Both the position numbers and the translations under genes were made by a program. 64,000 bases of DNA from Prochlorococcus sp. AG-418-F08. Its GTDB lineage: Bacteria; Cyanobacteriota; Cyanobacteriia; PCC-6307; Cyanobiaceae. The stretch covers positions 1 to 64,000 of the forward strand of contig QCLV01000004.1 in the NCBI GenBank assembly GCA_003214295.1. The letters are read 5' to 3'. The notes beneath the pieces were generated by a model. It saw only the letters and a list, made by a program, of their open reading frames with translations. It ran no database searches and was not told the origin of the DNA. Shown here piece by piece: positions 10,093-20,571 of this stretch (position 1 is the first letter of the stretch; the number at the start of each line of letters is the position of its first letter).

Positions 10093-10719
10093 TTAATTAT
10101 TTTTGAGCCATTCATATATTTTTGGATCAAATTTTTTATTTTTGATAGCTTTATCTCCAATTACAACTGCTTTGTACCCTAAAGATTTATAAGTTGTTAA
10201 TTCATTGATTGATATTCCTCCAGCAGCAATGAAATCAATATTTTTATAGTTGAGTATATTTATCGAACTATCTTTACTTTTTATTGGGTAAATTTTGATA
10301 ATGTTGCAATTTAAATCTATCGCTTCCTTAAGATCTTTTAAATTATTAATTCCAGGAATTAATAAATAATTTTTTGACTGCGCATAATTGAAAAGATCTT
10401 TATCCCAAAATTTCATCATCGAAAAATTTAATCCAATTTTTAAAGAATCTTCTATTGATTGCTTATTAACTATTGAGGCAGAGCCTAAATTAATTCTTGG
10501 ATATTTAATTTTGATATCGGATACAAAATCGAACCAATTTTCGTTGTGAGACCAACTTATTTCAATATTCTTTAATCCTAATTTTACTAAGTTTTCTAAT
10601 TCTTCAAAAAATGAATTTCTTATAGAGGTATTTGAGTAAATATTGTCTGCAGGTTTTATAAGTAAAAAAAAAGACTCAATTTTCAGGTCCTCCGAAAAAG
10701 AATCTTCTTTATTATTCAT
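10093..10719 (-). CDS. eda: KDPG/KHG aldolase family protein
   Basis: GSASIVNKQSIEDSLKIG...FMMKFW-type; IIKIYPIKS; FIAAGGISINEL. Confidence 0.8.
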   Translation of the reverse strand: MNNKEDSFSEDLKIESFFLLIKPADNIYSNTSIRNSFFEELENLVKLGLKNIEISWSHNENWFDFVSDIKIKYPRINLGSASIVNKQSIEDSLKIGLNFSMMKFWDKDLFNYAQSKNYLLIPGINNLKDLKEAIDLNCNIIKIYPIKSKDSSINILNYKNIDFIAAGGISINELTTYKSLGYKAVVIGDKAIKNKKFDPKIYEWLKNN

Positions 10720-10739
10720 TAAAAATTTAAAATTCCGCG

Positions 10740-12593
10740 TTAAATATAGTTTGCGACTTTTACTTCTGAGCGGTTGAGCAAATCTTGGATATCTTCAGTA
10801 TCTATAGTTTCTCTTTCGATTAGCATTTGAGCCATTTCGTCAAGAACAGTTCTGTTGTCTATTAATACTTTTGTAGCTCTCTTATAGGCAACATCAACAA
10901 GTTCTGAAACCTCTACATCAATTGTTGCGGCTGTGTCTTCAGAAAAGTCTCTTGTAGAACTCATATCTCTTCCGAGAAACATCCCACCTTGTGATTGACC
11001 TAGAGCGACTGGACCTATTTTGTCACTCATACCGAATTTAGTGATCATTTGTCTTGCTACATTGGCAACTTGTTGTAAATCATTTGAAGCTCCGGTTGTT
11101 ACCTCTTCTTCGCCATATACTATTTCTTCGGCAACTCTTCCACCAAGAGCTACAGCCATTTGATTTTGAAGGTAAGAACGAGAGTAAAGACCTGATTCCA
11201 TTCTTTCTTCACTTGGAGTAAAGAAGGTTAGCCCGCCGGCTTGACCTCTTGGAATGATTGAGACTTTTGCTACTGGATCATAATCAGGCATTAATGCTCC
11301 AACGAGTGCATGACCGGCTTCGTGATAAGCAACTAATTCTTTTTTCTTATCACTGATGACTCTATCTTTCTTTTCTGGGCCAGCCATAACTCTTTCAATG
11401 GCATCACCGACTTCATCGTTACTTACTTTATCTAAATCTTTTCTAGCTGCTAGTATTGCTGCTTCATTTAAAAGATTAGCTAAATCTGCACCAGTAAATC
11501 CTGGTGTTCTTCTCGCAACTTTATCTAAATCAACGTCCTTTGAAAGAGTTTTATCTTTCGCATGAACATTTAATATCTGCAATCTTCCAGCATAATCTGG
11601 ACGGTCAACTGTTACCTGTCTATCGAATCTTCCAGGACGCATTAAAGCTGAATCTAAGACATCTGGTCTGTTGGTTGCAGCAACTATTATTATTCCTGAA
11701 TTACCTTCAAAACCATCCATTTCGGTTAAGAGTTGATTTAATGTTTGTTCTCTTTCATCATTTCCTCCGCCCATACCAGCTCCTCTTTGTCTTCCAACTG
11801 CATCTATTTCGTCAATAAACACAATACAAGGAGCATTCTTTTTAGCTTGTTCAAAAAGATCTCTAACTCTACTAGCTCCAACCCCAACAAACATTTCTAC
11901 AAATTCTGAACCAGATATTGAGAAAAAAGGTACACCTGCTTCTCCAGCTACTGCTTTAGCTAACAATGTTTTTCCAGTACCAGGAGGACCAACTAGAAGA
12001 ACTCCTTTTGGAATTTTTGCTCCGACTGCAGTAAATCTATCTGGGCTCTTAAGAAAATCTACAACTTCCGTGAGTTCTAATTTTGCACCTTCTACACCAG
12101 CAACATCTGAAAAGGTTACTTGTGTAGATGGTTCCATCTGAAGTCTAGCTTTGCTCTTGCCAAAACTCATGGCTGGGTTACCACCTCCTGCATTACCACT
12201 TTGGGATCTTCTGAAAAGAAAAAATAGGCCTCCAATCAAAAGTACTGGGAAGATTAAGCTACTTAAAGCCTGTTGCCATGGATTGGCCAATTTTGTAGGA
12301 GTTACAGCGATATCTACATTATTCTCAGTCAGAATTTTTAATAAATCTTTGTCAGGGGCCAAATTAACCTCAGACCTGCTCCCATCATTTTCAACAACTT
12401 GAGCTGTGGCATTATCTGGAGATATTAAGACTCTACTGATTTCTTTATCTTGAACTGCCTCTATAAAATCACTATATCTCAAAGTCTTTGTAGAACTTTC
12501 AGTACTAGGTTTATCAAAAACTGAAGTACCAATGAAAATTACAGTAATGACAGCTAGGACATAAAGTCCTACGTTTCTCCAACGTTTGTTCAC
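10740..12593 (-). CDS. ftsH: ATP-dependent zinc metalloprotease FtsH, GTG start
   Basis: [45 protein letters not shown]. Confidence 0.98.
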   Translation of the reverse strand: MNKRWRNVGLYVLAVITVIFIGTSVFDKPSTESSTKTLRYSDFIEAVQDKEISRVLISPDNATAQVVENDGSRSEVNLAPDKDLLKILTENNVDIAVTPTKLANPWQQALSSLIFPVLLIGGLFFLFRRSQSGNAGGGNPAMSFGKSKARLQMEPSTQVTFSDVAGVEGAKLELTEVVDFLKSPDRFTAVGAKIPKGVLLVGPPGTGKTLLAKAVAGEAGVPFFSISGSEFVEMFVGVGASRVRDLFEQAKKNAPCIVFIDEIDAVGRQRGAGMGGGNDEREQTLNQLLTEMDGFEGNSGIIIVAATNRPDVLDSALMRPGRFDRQVTVDRPDYAGRLQILNVHAKDKTLSKDVDLDKVARRTPGFTGADLANLLNEAAILAARKDLDKVSNDEVGDAIERVMAGPEKKDRVISDKKKELVAYHEAGHALVGALMPDYDPVAKVSIIPRGQAGGLTFFTPSEERMESGLYSRSYLQNQMAVALGGRVAEEIVYGEEEVTTGASNDLQQVANVARQMITKFGMSDKIGPVALGQSQGGMFLGRDMSSTRDFSEDTAATIDVEVSELVDVAYKRATKVLIDNRTVLDEMAQMLIERETIDTEDIQDLLNRSEVKVANYI

Positions 12594-12639
12594 GATAAAA
12601 AATCTTTAATAATTCTATAATACTAATAATAAAACAATA

Positions 12640-13815
12640 TTAAGAGCGTCTTAGAACATCTACTACACTTTTAAATGCAAACCATTCAGGAATTGGTTCG
12701 CCATTCCTCAATTTCTTTCTAAATTCAGTACCACTAAGTTTCATAATTTCATAATTAAATTCTTTGGCTTCTTCAGCTGTTATGTATCCTTTTTCCTTCG
12801 TATAAACTAAATTTTTTGAAGGAACAGTTTGCATCATCAATTCATCTGAACACTTATTCGCAAAATTTTGGGCATCATATGGACCATAAAAATCTTCACC
12901 AGTTGACGACGACTTACAACCAGCCATATCTCTACCAATAATGAAGTGGGTGCAGCCATAATTTCTTCTTATTATCATATGTTGAAGGGCTTCTCTTGGC
13001 CCTGCCATATGCATTGAATAAGGTAAAAAAGCCCATTTTATTCTTTCATCAGATATTTCCTCTTCTAATTCTTTGTAGGTCAAATATCTAACTTTTCCAG
13101 GAATATCATCTTGTTGAGTTGGCCCACAAGTTGGATGAACTAAAACAACTGAGTTGGAGGAGACATTATCTGAAAGTAAGGCATTAGTAAATAATTCATA
13201 ATGTGCTCTATGAATTGGATTTCTGCATTGAAATGCGACTACATCATGATTTGATGGCAGTGAAGACCTAACTTCTTCAGGGGTTTTGCAGGGGAATTCT
13301 CTTATTGGAAGTTCGAAACCATAAACTCTTCCTCCTATATAAAATCTACCTCTCTCGTTAAAAATCATCTTAACAGCAGGATGATCTAAAGAATTAGTAC
13401 CATAACAAAGTTCAGCTTCTAAGGATTTGTCAGGCTCCCATTTAGAGCTAACTTCTAAAACTGCTATTTTTTGTTTTTTATAGGTAAGTAATATTGTTTC
13501 TCCAGTTTTTACTTTTTCATTATTTGAATCAAATACAATAGGCAAGCCAAAAAGCAACCCGCTTGTATTTCTATTATTTTTAATGACCGAATTGTAGTTA
13601 TTTTCATCCATAAAACCTTCCAATGGAGAAAAAGCACCAACCATCAAAAGTTCTACATCACATGCATTTCTCTCGCTACATTCAAACTCATAAGTAGCTT
13701 TAGAAATAAGTTCATTTTTAAAGTTTTTATCTTTGATAATTAAATTTTTTAGTTCCCCTCCATAAGGCGGTATTAGTCCATTAGTATCTGTTTTAGTTTT
13801 TTGTTGTAATTCCAT
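12640..13815 (-). CDS. sat: Sulfate adenylyltransferase (ATP sulfurylase)
   Basis: FQCRNPIHRAHYEL; HPTCGPTQ; FIIGRDMAGCKSS; FRKKLRNGEPIPEWF. Confidence 0.97.
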   Translation of the reverse strand: MELQQKTKTDTNGLIPPYGGELKNLIIKDKNFKNELISKATYEFECSERNACDVELLMVGAFSPLEGFMDENNYNSVIKNNRNTSGLLFGLPIVFDSNNEKVKTGETILLTYKKQKIAVLEVSSKWEPDKSLEAELCYGTNSLDHPAVKMIFNERGRFYIGGRVYGFELPIREFPCKTPEEVRSSLPSNHDVVAFQCRNPIHRAHYELFTNALLSDNVSSNSVVLVHPTCGPTQQDDIPGKVRYLTYKELEEEISDERIKWAFLPYSMHMAGPREALQHMIIRRNYGCTHFIIGRDMAGCKSSSTGEDFYGPYDAQNFANKCSDELMMQTVPSKNLVYTKEKGYITAEEAKEFNYEIMKLSGTEFRKKLRNGEPIPEWFAFKSVVDVLRRS

Positions 13816-13849
13816 TTTTAAAATTGATAAAGAAAAATTTTAAAAAAAA

Positions 13850-13872
13850 AAGAGGGGTTTAACCCCCTTTTT
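13850..13872 (-). terminator. psbO intrinsic terminator
   Basis: On minus strand GGGGTTAAACCCC followed by CTC and a T-run, just after the psbO stop. Confidence 0.85.
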
Positions 13873-13886
13873 CTCTTGAGTAGGAT

Positions 13887-14681
13887 TTATGCCTTTCTTC
13901 CGTAAAGCTCCCCAATTATTTTTACGTCAAGTGGATCCTTTGAACCCATATCTGTATCTGAAGGTTGGATTGCTTCAAAAGTACCAGCAAATTCGTCTGT
14001 GTCAGAATCTACATTGTTGATTGAAAGAGTAATAACGCCAGTACCGTTTACATCGACTTTAATATTTTCTTTTGCAAGTTCTTCGTCATCACCTCCTAAT
14101 GCAACTAAGCCTTGAGCATATTCAACACCAGTATTTTTAGCTCTTGCCTTAGGATCTAGAAAGTCACCAGTTCTGTAGTTAGGTGTAAATGTTGAACCAC
14201 TAACCTCAGTGCCTGGCTCAATTGATGAAGGTAAATCAGCTGTGAGATCTTTTGCTGAGAATGCAAATGGCACTTCTAAACCACCAGGAGTTAATACAGT
14301 AATAAGTTGAAAATCAATACCACCTTTTTCAGTGAAAGTTCCTGAATCTATATCTCCATAAACTTCTGTCACTGTGGTGTTATTTCTAGGACTAATAATT
14401 TTTGTAGAAACAAATTCTGCAGCTTTTCGTTTTGTCCCTGGTACTTTTACATAAACTTCTGTTGGATGCATGCATATTCCTTTAAGGCTATCTCCATTCC
14501 CTAGAGATATTGATCCGACAAGAGATGAGTCTAATGTAGGGCAATCATTAGCTTTTCCTGTGTTAACAACATCTGTGAATTGTGCATTTCCTCTTTCAGA
14601 AAAAGCAAATGTTTTAACAGGTACGAAAGCAAAAGTTATACAAATTGAAATAACAAAAGCTAAGAAAGAACGAATTCTCAT
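13887..14681 (-). CDS. psbO: Photosystem II manganese-stabilising protein PsbO; start proposed at internal MRIRSFLAF
   Basis: CPTLDSSLVGSISLGNGDS; GGIDFQLITVLTPGGLEVPFAFSAKDLTA; signal peptide begins MRIRSFLAFVISICITFAF (ORF track extends to 14726). Confidence 0.95.
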   Translation of the reverse strand: MRIRSFLAFVISICITFAFVPVKTFAFSERGNAQFTDVVNTGKANDCPTLDSSLVGSISLGNGDSLKGICMHPTEVYVKVPGTKRKAAEFVSTKIISPRNNTTVTEVYGDIDSGTFTEKGGIDFQLITVLTPGGLEVPFAFSAKDLTADLPSSIEPGTEVSGSTFTPNYRTGDFLDPKARAKNTGVEYAQGLVALGGDDEELAKENIKVDVNGTGVITLSINNVDSDTDEFAGTFEAIQPSDTDMGSKDPLDVKIIGELYGRKA

Positions 14682-14904
14682 AATTAAAGTTGCAGTAAAG
14701 TTCTGTGACGATAGATTAAAGGTCATCTAATAAGTTCAGTACGGATATTACAAGGGAAAGGACCATAAAAGATAGGACTATTAAATCCTCGAAATAACCC
14801 GTAGCTTTTTAGATTTATAAAAACTGGAATTATTGTAAGCTATCACATTATTTTTAATGATTAAGATTACAAAAAAATACAAATTAAGAAATTTTTTTTT
14901 TTTT

Positions 14905-16152
14905 TTATGAAATGATTTGAGTTATTAATTTATTTGCTAAATCAATTTTTGATGTTTTATTAATATGGTGTTCCATATTTTTTGTATCAAATAGCCAACC
15001 TTCATTTTGTGCCAAAAAGCCAAATCCTTGGCCTTCAAGATCAATTGGATTTGCGAATAGATAATCACAACCTTTTTGGATAATCTTTTCTTTAATTGTT
15101 ATTCGAGCTTCTTCAATAGACCCTGTAAAAGCGGAAAAGCCTACAAAAACTTGGTTTTCTTTTTTTGATTTGCTAATTGTTTTTAAAATATCTGGAACAA
15201 GTTCAAAATTTTTGTTCAAATGATCATTAATTTTATTTTTGGGAACTTTAGCTGAAGTATTAGAAGTTAACTTGAAATCAGATACTGCCGCATTCATGAA
15301 AAAATAATCACAATTTGATACCTCATTATTAAGTGCCCTAATTAAATCAACACTAGTTTCAACTTCATATCTTTTGATTCCATCAGTAAGATTTTTATCT
15401 ATTTTTAAGGGTCCATGGACATATTTTACTTGTGCGCCTCTAAACCTTGCTACTTGAGAAAGTAGTAGCCCCATAGCTCCAGAACTTTTGTTAGTAATGT
15501 GTCGCGCCGTATCAATTTTCTCTGAGGTGCACCCTCCAGTTATTAAAATTTCTTTATTAAGTAAATCTTTGCGATATGCTTTTTGTTTGTGTAAAGCTAT
15601 AAATTCAAGAGCTAATTGAATTAGATCATTTGGAGGTATTTTACCGATTCCAATAGCATCACATGCTAGGAGGCCCTCACTTGGGTGCAAAGATAATACG
15701 TTGTCGTAACTCTGTAAATTCTCATAATTTTTTTGAACAGCTTTATTGAGCCACATTTGTGTATTCATTGCTGGGGCAACAATAATTGGCTTAATATTTG
15801 CCATTAGAATGCTTGGAATCAATCCATCTGCATTCCCAGTTACCCATTTTGATAGTGTTGTCGCCGTTAAAGGTGCAATGATTAAGACATCAGCCCAATT
15901 GCATAGTTCTATGTGCAAAGGTGATGATTGAATACACGACCATTGATCTTCTTCTAAAATGCAAGGGTTTCTACTTAAGATAGAAAGAGAAAGCGGTTTT
16001 ATTAATTTTTCTGCATTTTTTGTTAAAACGCATTTTATTTCATAATTTTCTTTAGCTAATTGACTTACTAATAATGGAATTTTTACAGCTGCAATACTTC
16101 CTGTTATTAATAAAAGAACTTTAATTTTAACGTCCGTATTTTTAGTTTTCAT
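14905..16152 (-). CDS. coaBC: Bifunctional phosphopantothenoylcysteine decarboxylase / PPC synthetase (Dfp)
   Basis: LLLITGSIAAVKIPLLVSQL; ILITGGCTSEKIDTARHITNKSSGAMG; start MKTKNTDV overlaps upstream gene by 11 nt (ORF track extends to 16170). Confidence 0.95.
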   Translation of the reverse strand: MKTKNTDVKIKVLLLITGSIAAVKIPLLVSQLAKENYEIKCVLTKNAEKLIKPLSLSILSRNPCILEEDQWSCIQSSPLHIELCNWADVLIIAPLTATTLSKWVTGNADGLIPSILMANIKPIIVAPAMNTQMWLNKAVQKNYENLQSYDNVLSLHPSEGLLACDAIGIGKIPPNDLIQLALEFIALHKQKAYRKDLLNKEILITGGCTSEKIDTARHITNKSSGAMGLLLSQVARFRGAQVKYVHGPLKIDKNLTDGIKRYEVETSVDLIRALNNEVSNCDYFFMNAAVSDFKLTSNTSAKVPKNKINDHLNKNFELVPDILKTISKSKKENQVFVGFSAFTGSIEEARITIKEKIIQKGCDYLFANPIDLEGQGFGFLAQNEGWLFDTKNMEHHINKTSKIDLANKLITQIIS

Positions 16153-16378
16153 CGAAAGGTTCCTGATCAAGAAGATGTATATAGTTAGAAGTTAATTCTG
16201 GTCTATTGATTGCAAGAGCTCTGAGCAAGTGCCAGTCTCTTAAACCATCAAATGGTGTCATATAATTATCTTCCTCTAGCCTTTTTGCAAGCTCAAAGGT
16301 CATTTCTTCATCAAATGAATTTACAAGATCCTCACTTATTTTATTTTCAGAAGTAAATTCCATATTGAATAAAGTCAA
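16142..16378 (-). CDS. DUF2555 family cyanobacterial protein
   Basis: LAKRLEEDNYMTPFDGLRDWHLLRALAINRPELTSNYIHLLDQEPFDE. Confidence 0.8.
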   Translation of the reverse strand: MTLFNMEFTSENKISEDLVNSFDEEMTFELAKRLEEDNYMTPFDGLRDWHLLRALAINRPELTSNYIHLLDQEPFDEN

Positions 16379-16579
16379 TATATTTTAATAATAAAGCCTC
16401 AAGTAATTTTTTAAAATTCATGGCAGTATTAATTGAATATTTTCAGTAATATCGATTTTTTAAAATTATTAACTGTTTAGATTGTTATAAAGTCATTTAT
16501 CTTCATTTTCAGTTATAAATATGAAAATTCTCCTTATCAAAAATATTCTTTCTTAAAATGTTTTTGTTAAAAATTAATT

Positions 16580-16780
16580 ATGTCTCAAACCAAAAGAGAG
16601 CAAGTCACTAGTCACATACGCTATTTAAGACAAGAACTAAGAGAAATGCATTTAGGAATAAAAGATGATGGTCTTTTTCCTGAACCCGGCGAATTAAGAG
16701 GAATAATGGCTCAGCTAGAGGCACTACTTGAATTAGTGGAGGGAAATACTAAAATTCAATCAAACTCGGAAGCTGCTTAA
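16580..16780 (+). CDS. Small conserved hypothetical protein (66 aa)
   Basis: Complete ORF directly upstream of the DUF565 gene. Confidence 0.7.
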   Translation: MSQTKREQVTSHIRYLRQELREMHLGIKDDGLFPEPGELRGIMAQLEALLELVEGNTKIQSNSEAA

Positions 16781-16791
16781 TTAAAGGCAAA

Positions 16792-17133
16792 ATGGTTGTT
16801 AGACCTCAAAAAACAAAATTCCAACTGAAGATTGTAGAAAATATTCAAACATTAAGTATTTGGGCTAAAAATCCATGGAGAAGATATTCAATATCATTAA
16901 TCACACTTTTAATTGGCTATTTTTTGGGAAGTTCTCTTGGTATGGTCAGTGCAGTTGTGGAACTTATGGATCCTGTCGCTGCTTTCTTATCAGTAGTTTT
17001 TATTGAAACTTTAATAGTTCTAAGAAGAAACTTTCGATCAGAAAAGAAGAAGAAATTTTTATTACTTTTATTAGATTCTTTAAGATTAGGATTATTTTAT
17101 GGTTTCTTTACAGAGAGTCTTAAGCTGTTATAA
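16792..17133 (+). CDS. ycf20: DUF565 / Ycf20-like membrane protein
   Basis: NPWRRYSISLITLLIGYFLGSSLGMVSAVVELMDPVAAFLSVVFIE. Confidence 0.8.
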   Translation: MVVRPQKTKFQLKIVENIQTLSIWAKNPWRRYSISLITLLIGYFLGSSLGMVSAVVELMDPVAAFLSVVFIETLIVLRRNFRSEKKKKFLLLLLDSLRLGLFYGFFTESLKLL

Positions 17134-17135
17134 AT

Positions 17136-18152
17136 TTATTTGTTGTATTTATGTAATAAATAAAGTAAAGCCATTCTTATCGGGATTCCATTTGCAACTT
17201 GATTATTGATTAAGCAATTAGGATAATCATCTACTATTTTACTACTTATTTCAATATCGCGATTAATCGGTCCAGGATGAAGAATAGGAATTTCTTTACT
17301 ATTTAAAGATAATTTATCTGGGGTTAAGCCATAATCCAAACTATATGAATCAATGCTGCTTAGTAAATTTTCCATCATTCTCTCTTTCTGCAGCCTTAAA
17401 ACAATAATTGCATCTGCAATTTTTATTGATTCTTCCAATGATCTAGAAATTGTTATTGAGCCTCTTGACTTAACAGGATCATCTATTTGATTTGGCGCAG
17501 GGGTTTTAAAAAAATTTATAAATTCTTCAGGTATTAAAGTTTTGGGACCACATAAGATTATGTCTGCGCCGAATGCACTCAGCGCCCAAAGATTTGATCT
17601 TGCAACCCTTGAATGATTAACATCTCCAATAATTAATATTTTTTTGGAATTTAAAATCTCTGGATTTAGTGATTTTGTTGAAAAGAATTTTACTAATGTA
17701 TACATGTCAAGTAATCCTTGGCTAGGGTGACTATGTAATCCGTCTCCTGCATTAAGAATAGAAGTCTTGGAATTTATTGCATCAAGTTTGTTTGCGATCT
17801 CAAAGGTTATATAACTTGATGAATGTCTTATTACTAATGTATCTGCGCCCATAGCAGAATAAGTTATGGCCGTATCAATTATTGTTTCACCTTTTGTTAA
17901 TGAACTTGAGGATGGTGCAAACGTTTGTACATCTGCAGATAACCTTTTTGCTGCGAGTTCAAAGCTATTTTTTGTTCTTGTACTAGCTTCAAAAAATAAA
18001 GATGTTACCAAAGTTCCTTGTAAGGCTGGTATCTTTTTCGTTCCTGCATTCTTTAGTGCATCAAATCTATTAGCTAATTCAAATACTGACTTATAATCTT
18101 GAATTGAAAAATTAGCAAGAGTGTGGATATGTTTATGAGGCCAAATTTGCAT
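17136..18152 (-). CDS. pyrB: Aspartate carbamoyltransferase catalytic subunit
   Basis: [43 protein letters not shown]. Confidence 0.97.
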   Translation of the reverse strand: MQIWPHKHIHTLANFSIQDYKSVFELANRFDALKNAGTKKIPALQGTLVTSLFFEASTRTKNSFELAAKRLSADVQTFAPSSSSLTKGETIIDTAITYSAMGADTLVIRHSSSYITFEIANKLDAINSKTSILNAGDGLHSHPSQGLLDMYTLVKFFSTKSLNPEILNSKKILIIGDVNHSRVARSNLWALSAFGADIILCGPKTLIPEEFINFFKTPAPNQIDDPVKSRGSITISRSLEESIKIADAIIVLRLQKERMMENLLSSIDSYSLDYGLTPDKLSLNSKEIPILHPGPINRDIEISSKIVDDYPNCLINNQVANGIPIRMALLYLLHKYNK

Positions 18153-18173
18153 TACGCTTAAAAAAATAAATGA

Positions 18174-18758
18174 TTATTTAAAGTTAGGTTTTCTGTCACC
18201 TTTTAATCTTTTGCTCACACTCCTACTATTTTTGAGATACCAACGCCATTTTATATTTTTTGCCTTTGATATGCCAATTCTTGTGGTTTGAATTAAATCT
18301 TTTGTATTTAGAGCTTTATCTCTTTGAGAAATCCATAAAGATTTATTGTTAAGAACTTCAAGTGAGTTAAATGATAAGTCTACTCCTAACGCCCTAGTCA
18401 CTAGACCGGGTCCTGAAGCTAATCTTTCATTACTCTTCGAGATAAAAACTGCCCTGATTAATACACCACTTGCAAAATTTTCTTTATCAGTAACTATGTT
18501 TAAGCAATGATGAATACCATAAGATTTGTAAATATAAAATGTCCCAGGTTTTCCAAATAATGATTTATTTGATTTAGTTATTGTGCGGTAGCCATGACAG
18601 GCTTCTTCTTCCTGTGAATATGCTTCAGTTTCAACAATAAGGCCTTTAACTCGATCGTTCTTATTATTTTTTTTTATGAGGTAACAGCCTATTAAATCAG
18701 GGGCAACAAGTTTAGAATGCCGATAAAAAAATTTTTTTGGAAGTAGGTTTTCTTTTAT
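18174..18758 (-). CDS. mpg: 3-methyladenine (methylpurine) DNA glycosylase; no canonical start codon in frame
   Basis: Hand translation extends the listed 75-aa ORF upstream: ENLLPKKFFYRHSKLVAPDLIGCYLI...VKGLIVETEAYSQEEEACHGYRTITKSN...GKPGTFYIYKSYGIHHCLNIVT...ERLASGPGLVTRALGVD. End given is the first ATA codon after the upstream in-frame TGA. Confidence 0.85.
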   Translation of the reverse strand: MKENLLPKKFFYRHSKLVAPDLIGCYLIKKNNKNDRVKGLIVETEAYSQEEEACHGYRTITKSNKSLFGKPGTFYIYKSYGIHHCLNIVTDKENFASGVLIRAVFISKSNERLASGPGLVTRALGVDLSFNSLEVLNNKSLWISQRDKALNTKDLIQTTRIGISKAKNIKWRWYLKNSRSVSKRLKGDRKPNFK

Positions 18759-18931
18759 TTTTCAAAATTTAACTACCATTATCTTTAGCTAAGAAAGATA
18801 CATAAGGCTATGATTTGATACTGTTTTTCAAGAAGAAAGCATTTTTTCTTTTTATAATTATTTGAAATTCAAAGGATTTATTAATGTAATATTCTTAATA
18901 AAGTACTATTTAATAAGAAAACATTAAAAGC

Positions 18932-19219
18932 ATGATTAAAATAACTAAAGGTGAAGTTAAAAAAGTCGCTCACTTAGCCAGGTTGGAACTTAACGAGGAT
19001 GAAGTTAATAAGCACGCAGAGCAATTAGAAAAAATATTGGAATATATAAAACAACTTGAAAAAATTGATACATTTGATGTGCCATGTACGACAAGAGCGA
19101 TAGAGGTTATAAATGCATTTAGAAAAGATGAAAAGAAAAATTATGATTCCACTGAGGAAATTTTAGAATTGGGTCCTTCAATTGAAGATAAATATTTTAA
19201 AGTACCAAAAATTTTATAA
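18932..19219 (+). CDS. gatC: Asp-tRNA(Asn)/Glu-tRNA(Gln) amidotransferase subunit C
   Basis: VKKVAHLARLELNEDEVNKHAEQLEKILEYIKQLEKIDT. Confidence 0.95.
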   Translation: MIKITKGEVKKVAHLARLELNEDEVNKHAEQLEKILEYIKQLEKIDTFDVPCTTRAIEVINAFRKDEKKNYDSTEEILELGPSIEDKYFKVPKIL

Positions 19220-19228
19220 ATGTATGAG

Positions 19229-20248
19229 TTAGTTGCTACCTATAAAAGTTTTGTTCACGATCCTTAGAAAAAATTTTTTTATTTTATAACCTGGATATAA
19301 ATTTATGATTTTTCTAATCTTCCCTCTCCTTTTGCTATGACTTCTTATACCGATGAATAAATCATATATGAAGTTAAAAATATCTTCTTTACTTTCAAAA
19401 ATCCCAACCCTTTGAGGAGAGCCTTTCATATCTAATAATGGCTTAGTTTTTTCATAAGCAACTTTGTATTCAAACCAAGGGATAGAAGGCCAAAGATGAT
19501 GAATGAGGTGGTAATTTTGACCCATTATTAATAAATTCATAAATTTGCTCGGATAAACACGAGAATTTATCCATTTGTTTCTTGATCGAAAAGGTCTATG
19601 AGGTAGATAATCAAAAAATATTCCTAGAGTGACCCCCACCATTAATGCTGGTCCAAACCATAAATTATAGATTAGATTCATAAAGTCGAATTTTATCCCT
19701 GCCAATATTATTGTTATAAAAATAGATCTTTCAATTCCCCATTGAAGTAATTCATATTTTCTCCATAGTTTTCTTTGAAAGAAAAATACTTCATGATAAA
19801 AAAATCTTGGAGCAATTAGCCAAATAGGGCCAAAAGTACTGACAATATGATCTGGATCATTTTTGGGGTGATTTACATGAATATGATGCTGTAGATGTAC
19901 TCTTGTGAAAACTGGGAAACTAAATCCTAAAAGAATTGCTGACCCATGCCCCATTGCTTGATTTATCCAAGGAATAGGGTGAGCAGCTTTATGACAAGCA
20001 TCATGAATAACAGTACCTTCAATGTGTAAAGCTAAGAAGGCTGTTGCTACTAGTAAAGGTAGAGGCCAAACACCTCTGTACCATTGCCAAATGCTAAGAA
20101 AAGCGAGAAAATAACCACCAAAAAAAAGACCTAATGTTGGATTCCAAAAACTTGGCGGATCTACGAAGTTTTTGATCTCTTTTTGCCAGTTAAATGTCCT
20201 TGAAGAATTAGTAATTTTTGTTGTTTTTTTATTGGTTAAGTTTGAAAT
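19229..20248 (-). CDS. crtR: Beta-carotene hydroxylase (fatty acid hydroxylase superfamily); no canonical start codon in frame
   Basis: Hand translation extends the listed ORF (from 19954) upstream: FWNPTLGLFFGGYF...HIEGTVIHDACHKAAHPIPWINQAMGHGSAILLGFSFPVFTRVHLQHHIHVNHP; His-box motifs. End given is a candidate ATT codon; frame open to 20254. Confidence 0.85.
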   Translation of the reverse strand: MSNLTNKKTTKITNSSRTFNWQKEIKNFVDPPSFWNPTLGLFFGGYFLAFLSIWQWYRGVWPLPLLVATAFLALHIEGTVIHDACHKAAHPIPWINQAMGHGSAILLGFSFPVFTRVHLQHHIHVNHPKNDPDHIVSTFGPIWLIAPRFFYHEVFFFQRKLWRKYELLQWGIERSIFITIILAGIKFDFMNLIYNLWFGPALMVGVTLGIFFDYLPHRPFRSRNKWINSRVYPSKFMNLLIMGQNYHLIHHLWPSIPWFEYKVAYEKTKPLLDMKGSPQRVGIFESKEDIFNFIYDLFIGIRSHSKRRGKIRKIINLYPGYKIKKFFLRIVNKTFIGSN

Positions 20249-20417
20249 CGTTTCTTATATTCTGCAATTAATATAACTGATATTTTTATATGATTGCATG
20301 TTCCTACCAAAAAAAAATTCATTTAATAGATATTTAATTTAATTTAATGTGTCAAATTAATCATCTTAAGAAAAAAAATTTTTAAAATAAACCTCTTTCA
20401 TTTATTATTTTATTTGA

Positions 20418-20499
20418 GCGGTCGTGGCGGAATTGGTAGACGCGCGAGTTTTAGGTACTCGTATCTTCGGGTGTGGGAGTTCAAGTCTCCCCGACCGCA
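20418..20499 (+). tRNA. trnL: tRNA-Leu (anticodon UAG)
   Basis: GCGGTCG/CGACCGC acceptor; class II long variable arm; anticodon loop TTTAGGT in stem CGAGT/ACTCG; GTTCAAG T-loop. Confidence 0.95.
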
Positions 20500-20571
20500 C
20501 TTAACGGAATTCTGAAAGATAATTTGTTTATTTATTCTAACTTCTTATACTTAAATTGAGTAATTAATTAA

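Noticed and set aside
11504-11818. 104-aa plus-strand ORF
   Set aside because: Antisense to the ftsH AAA domain; low-complexity Leu/His/Gln-rich shadow translation.
14891-14906. T15 homopolymer
   Set aside because: Directly follows the coaBC stop on the minus strand as an A-run; ordinary in AT-rich intergenic DNA and without a stem beside it.
18174-18401. 75-aa ORF as a separate small gene
   Set aside because: It is the C-terminus of the DNA glycosylase; the in-frame upstream extension carries the rest of the conserved family sequence.
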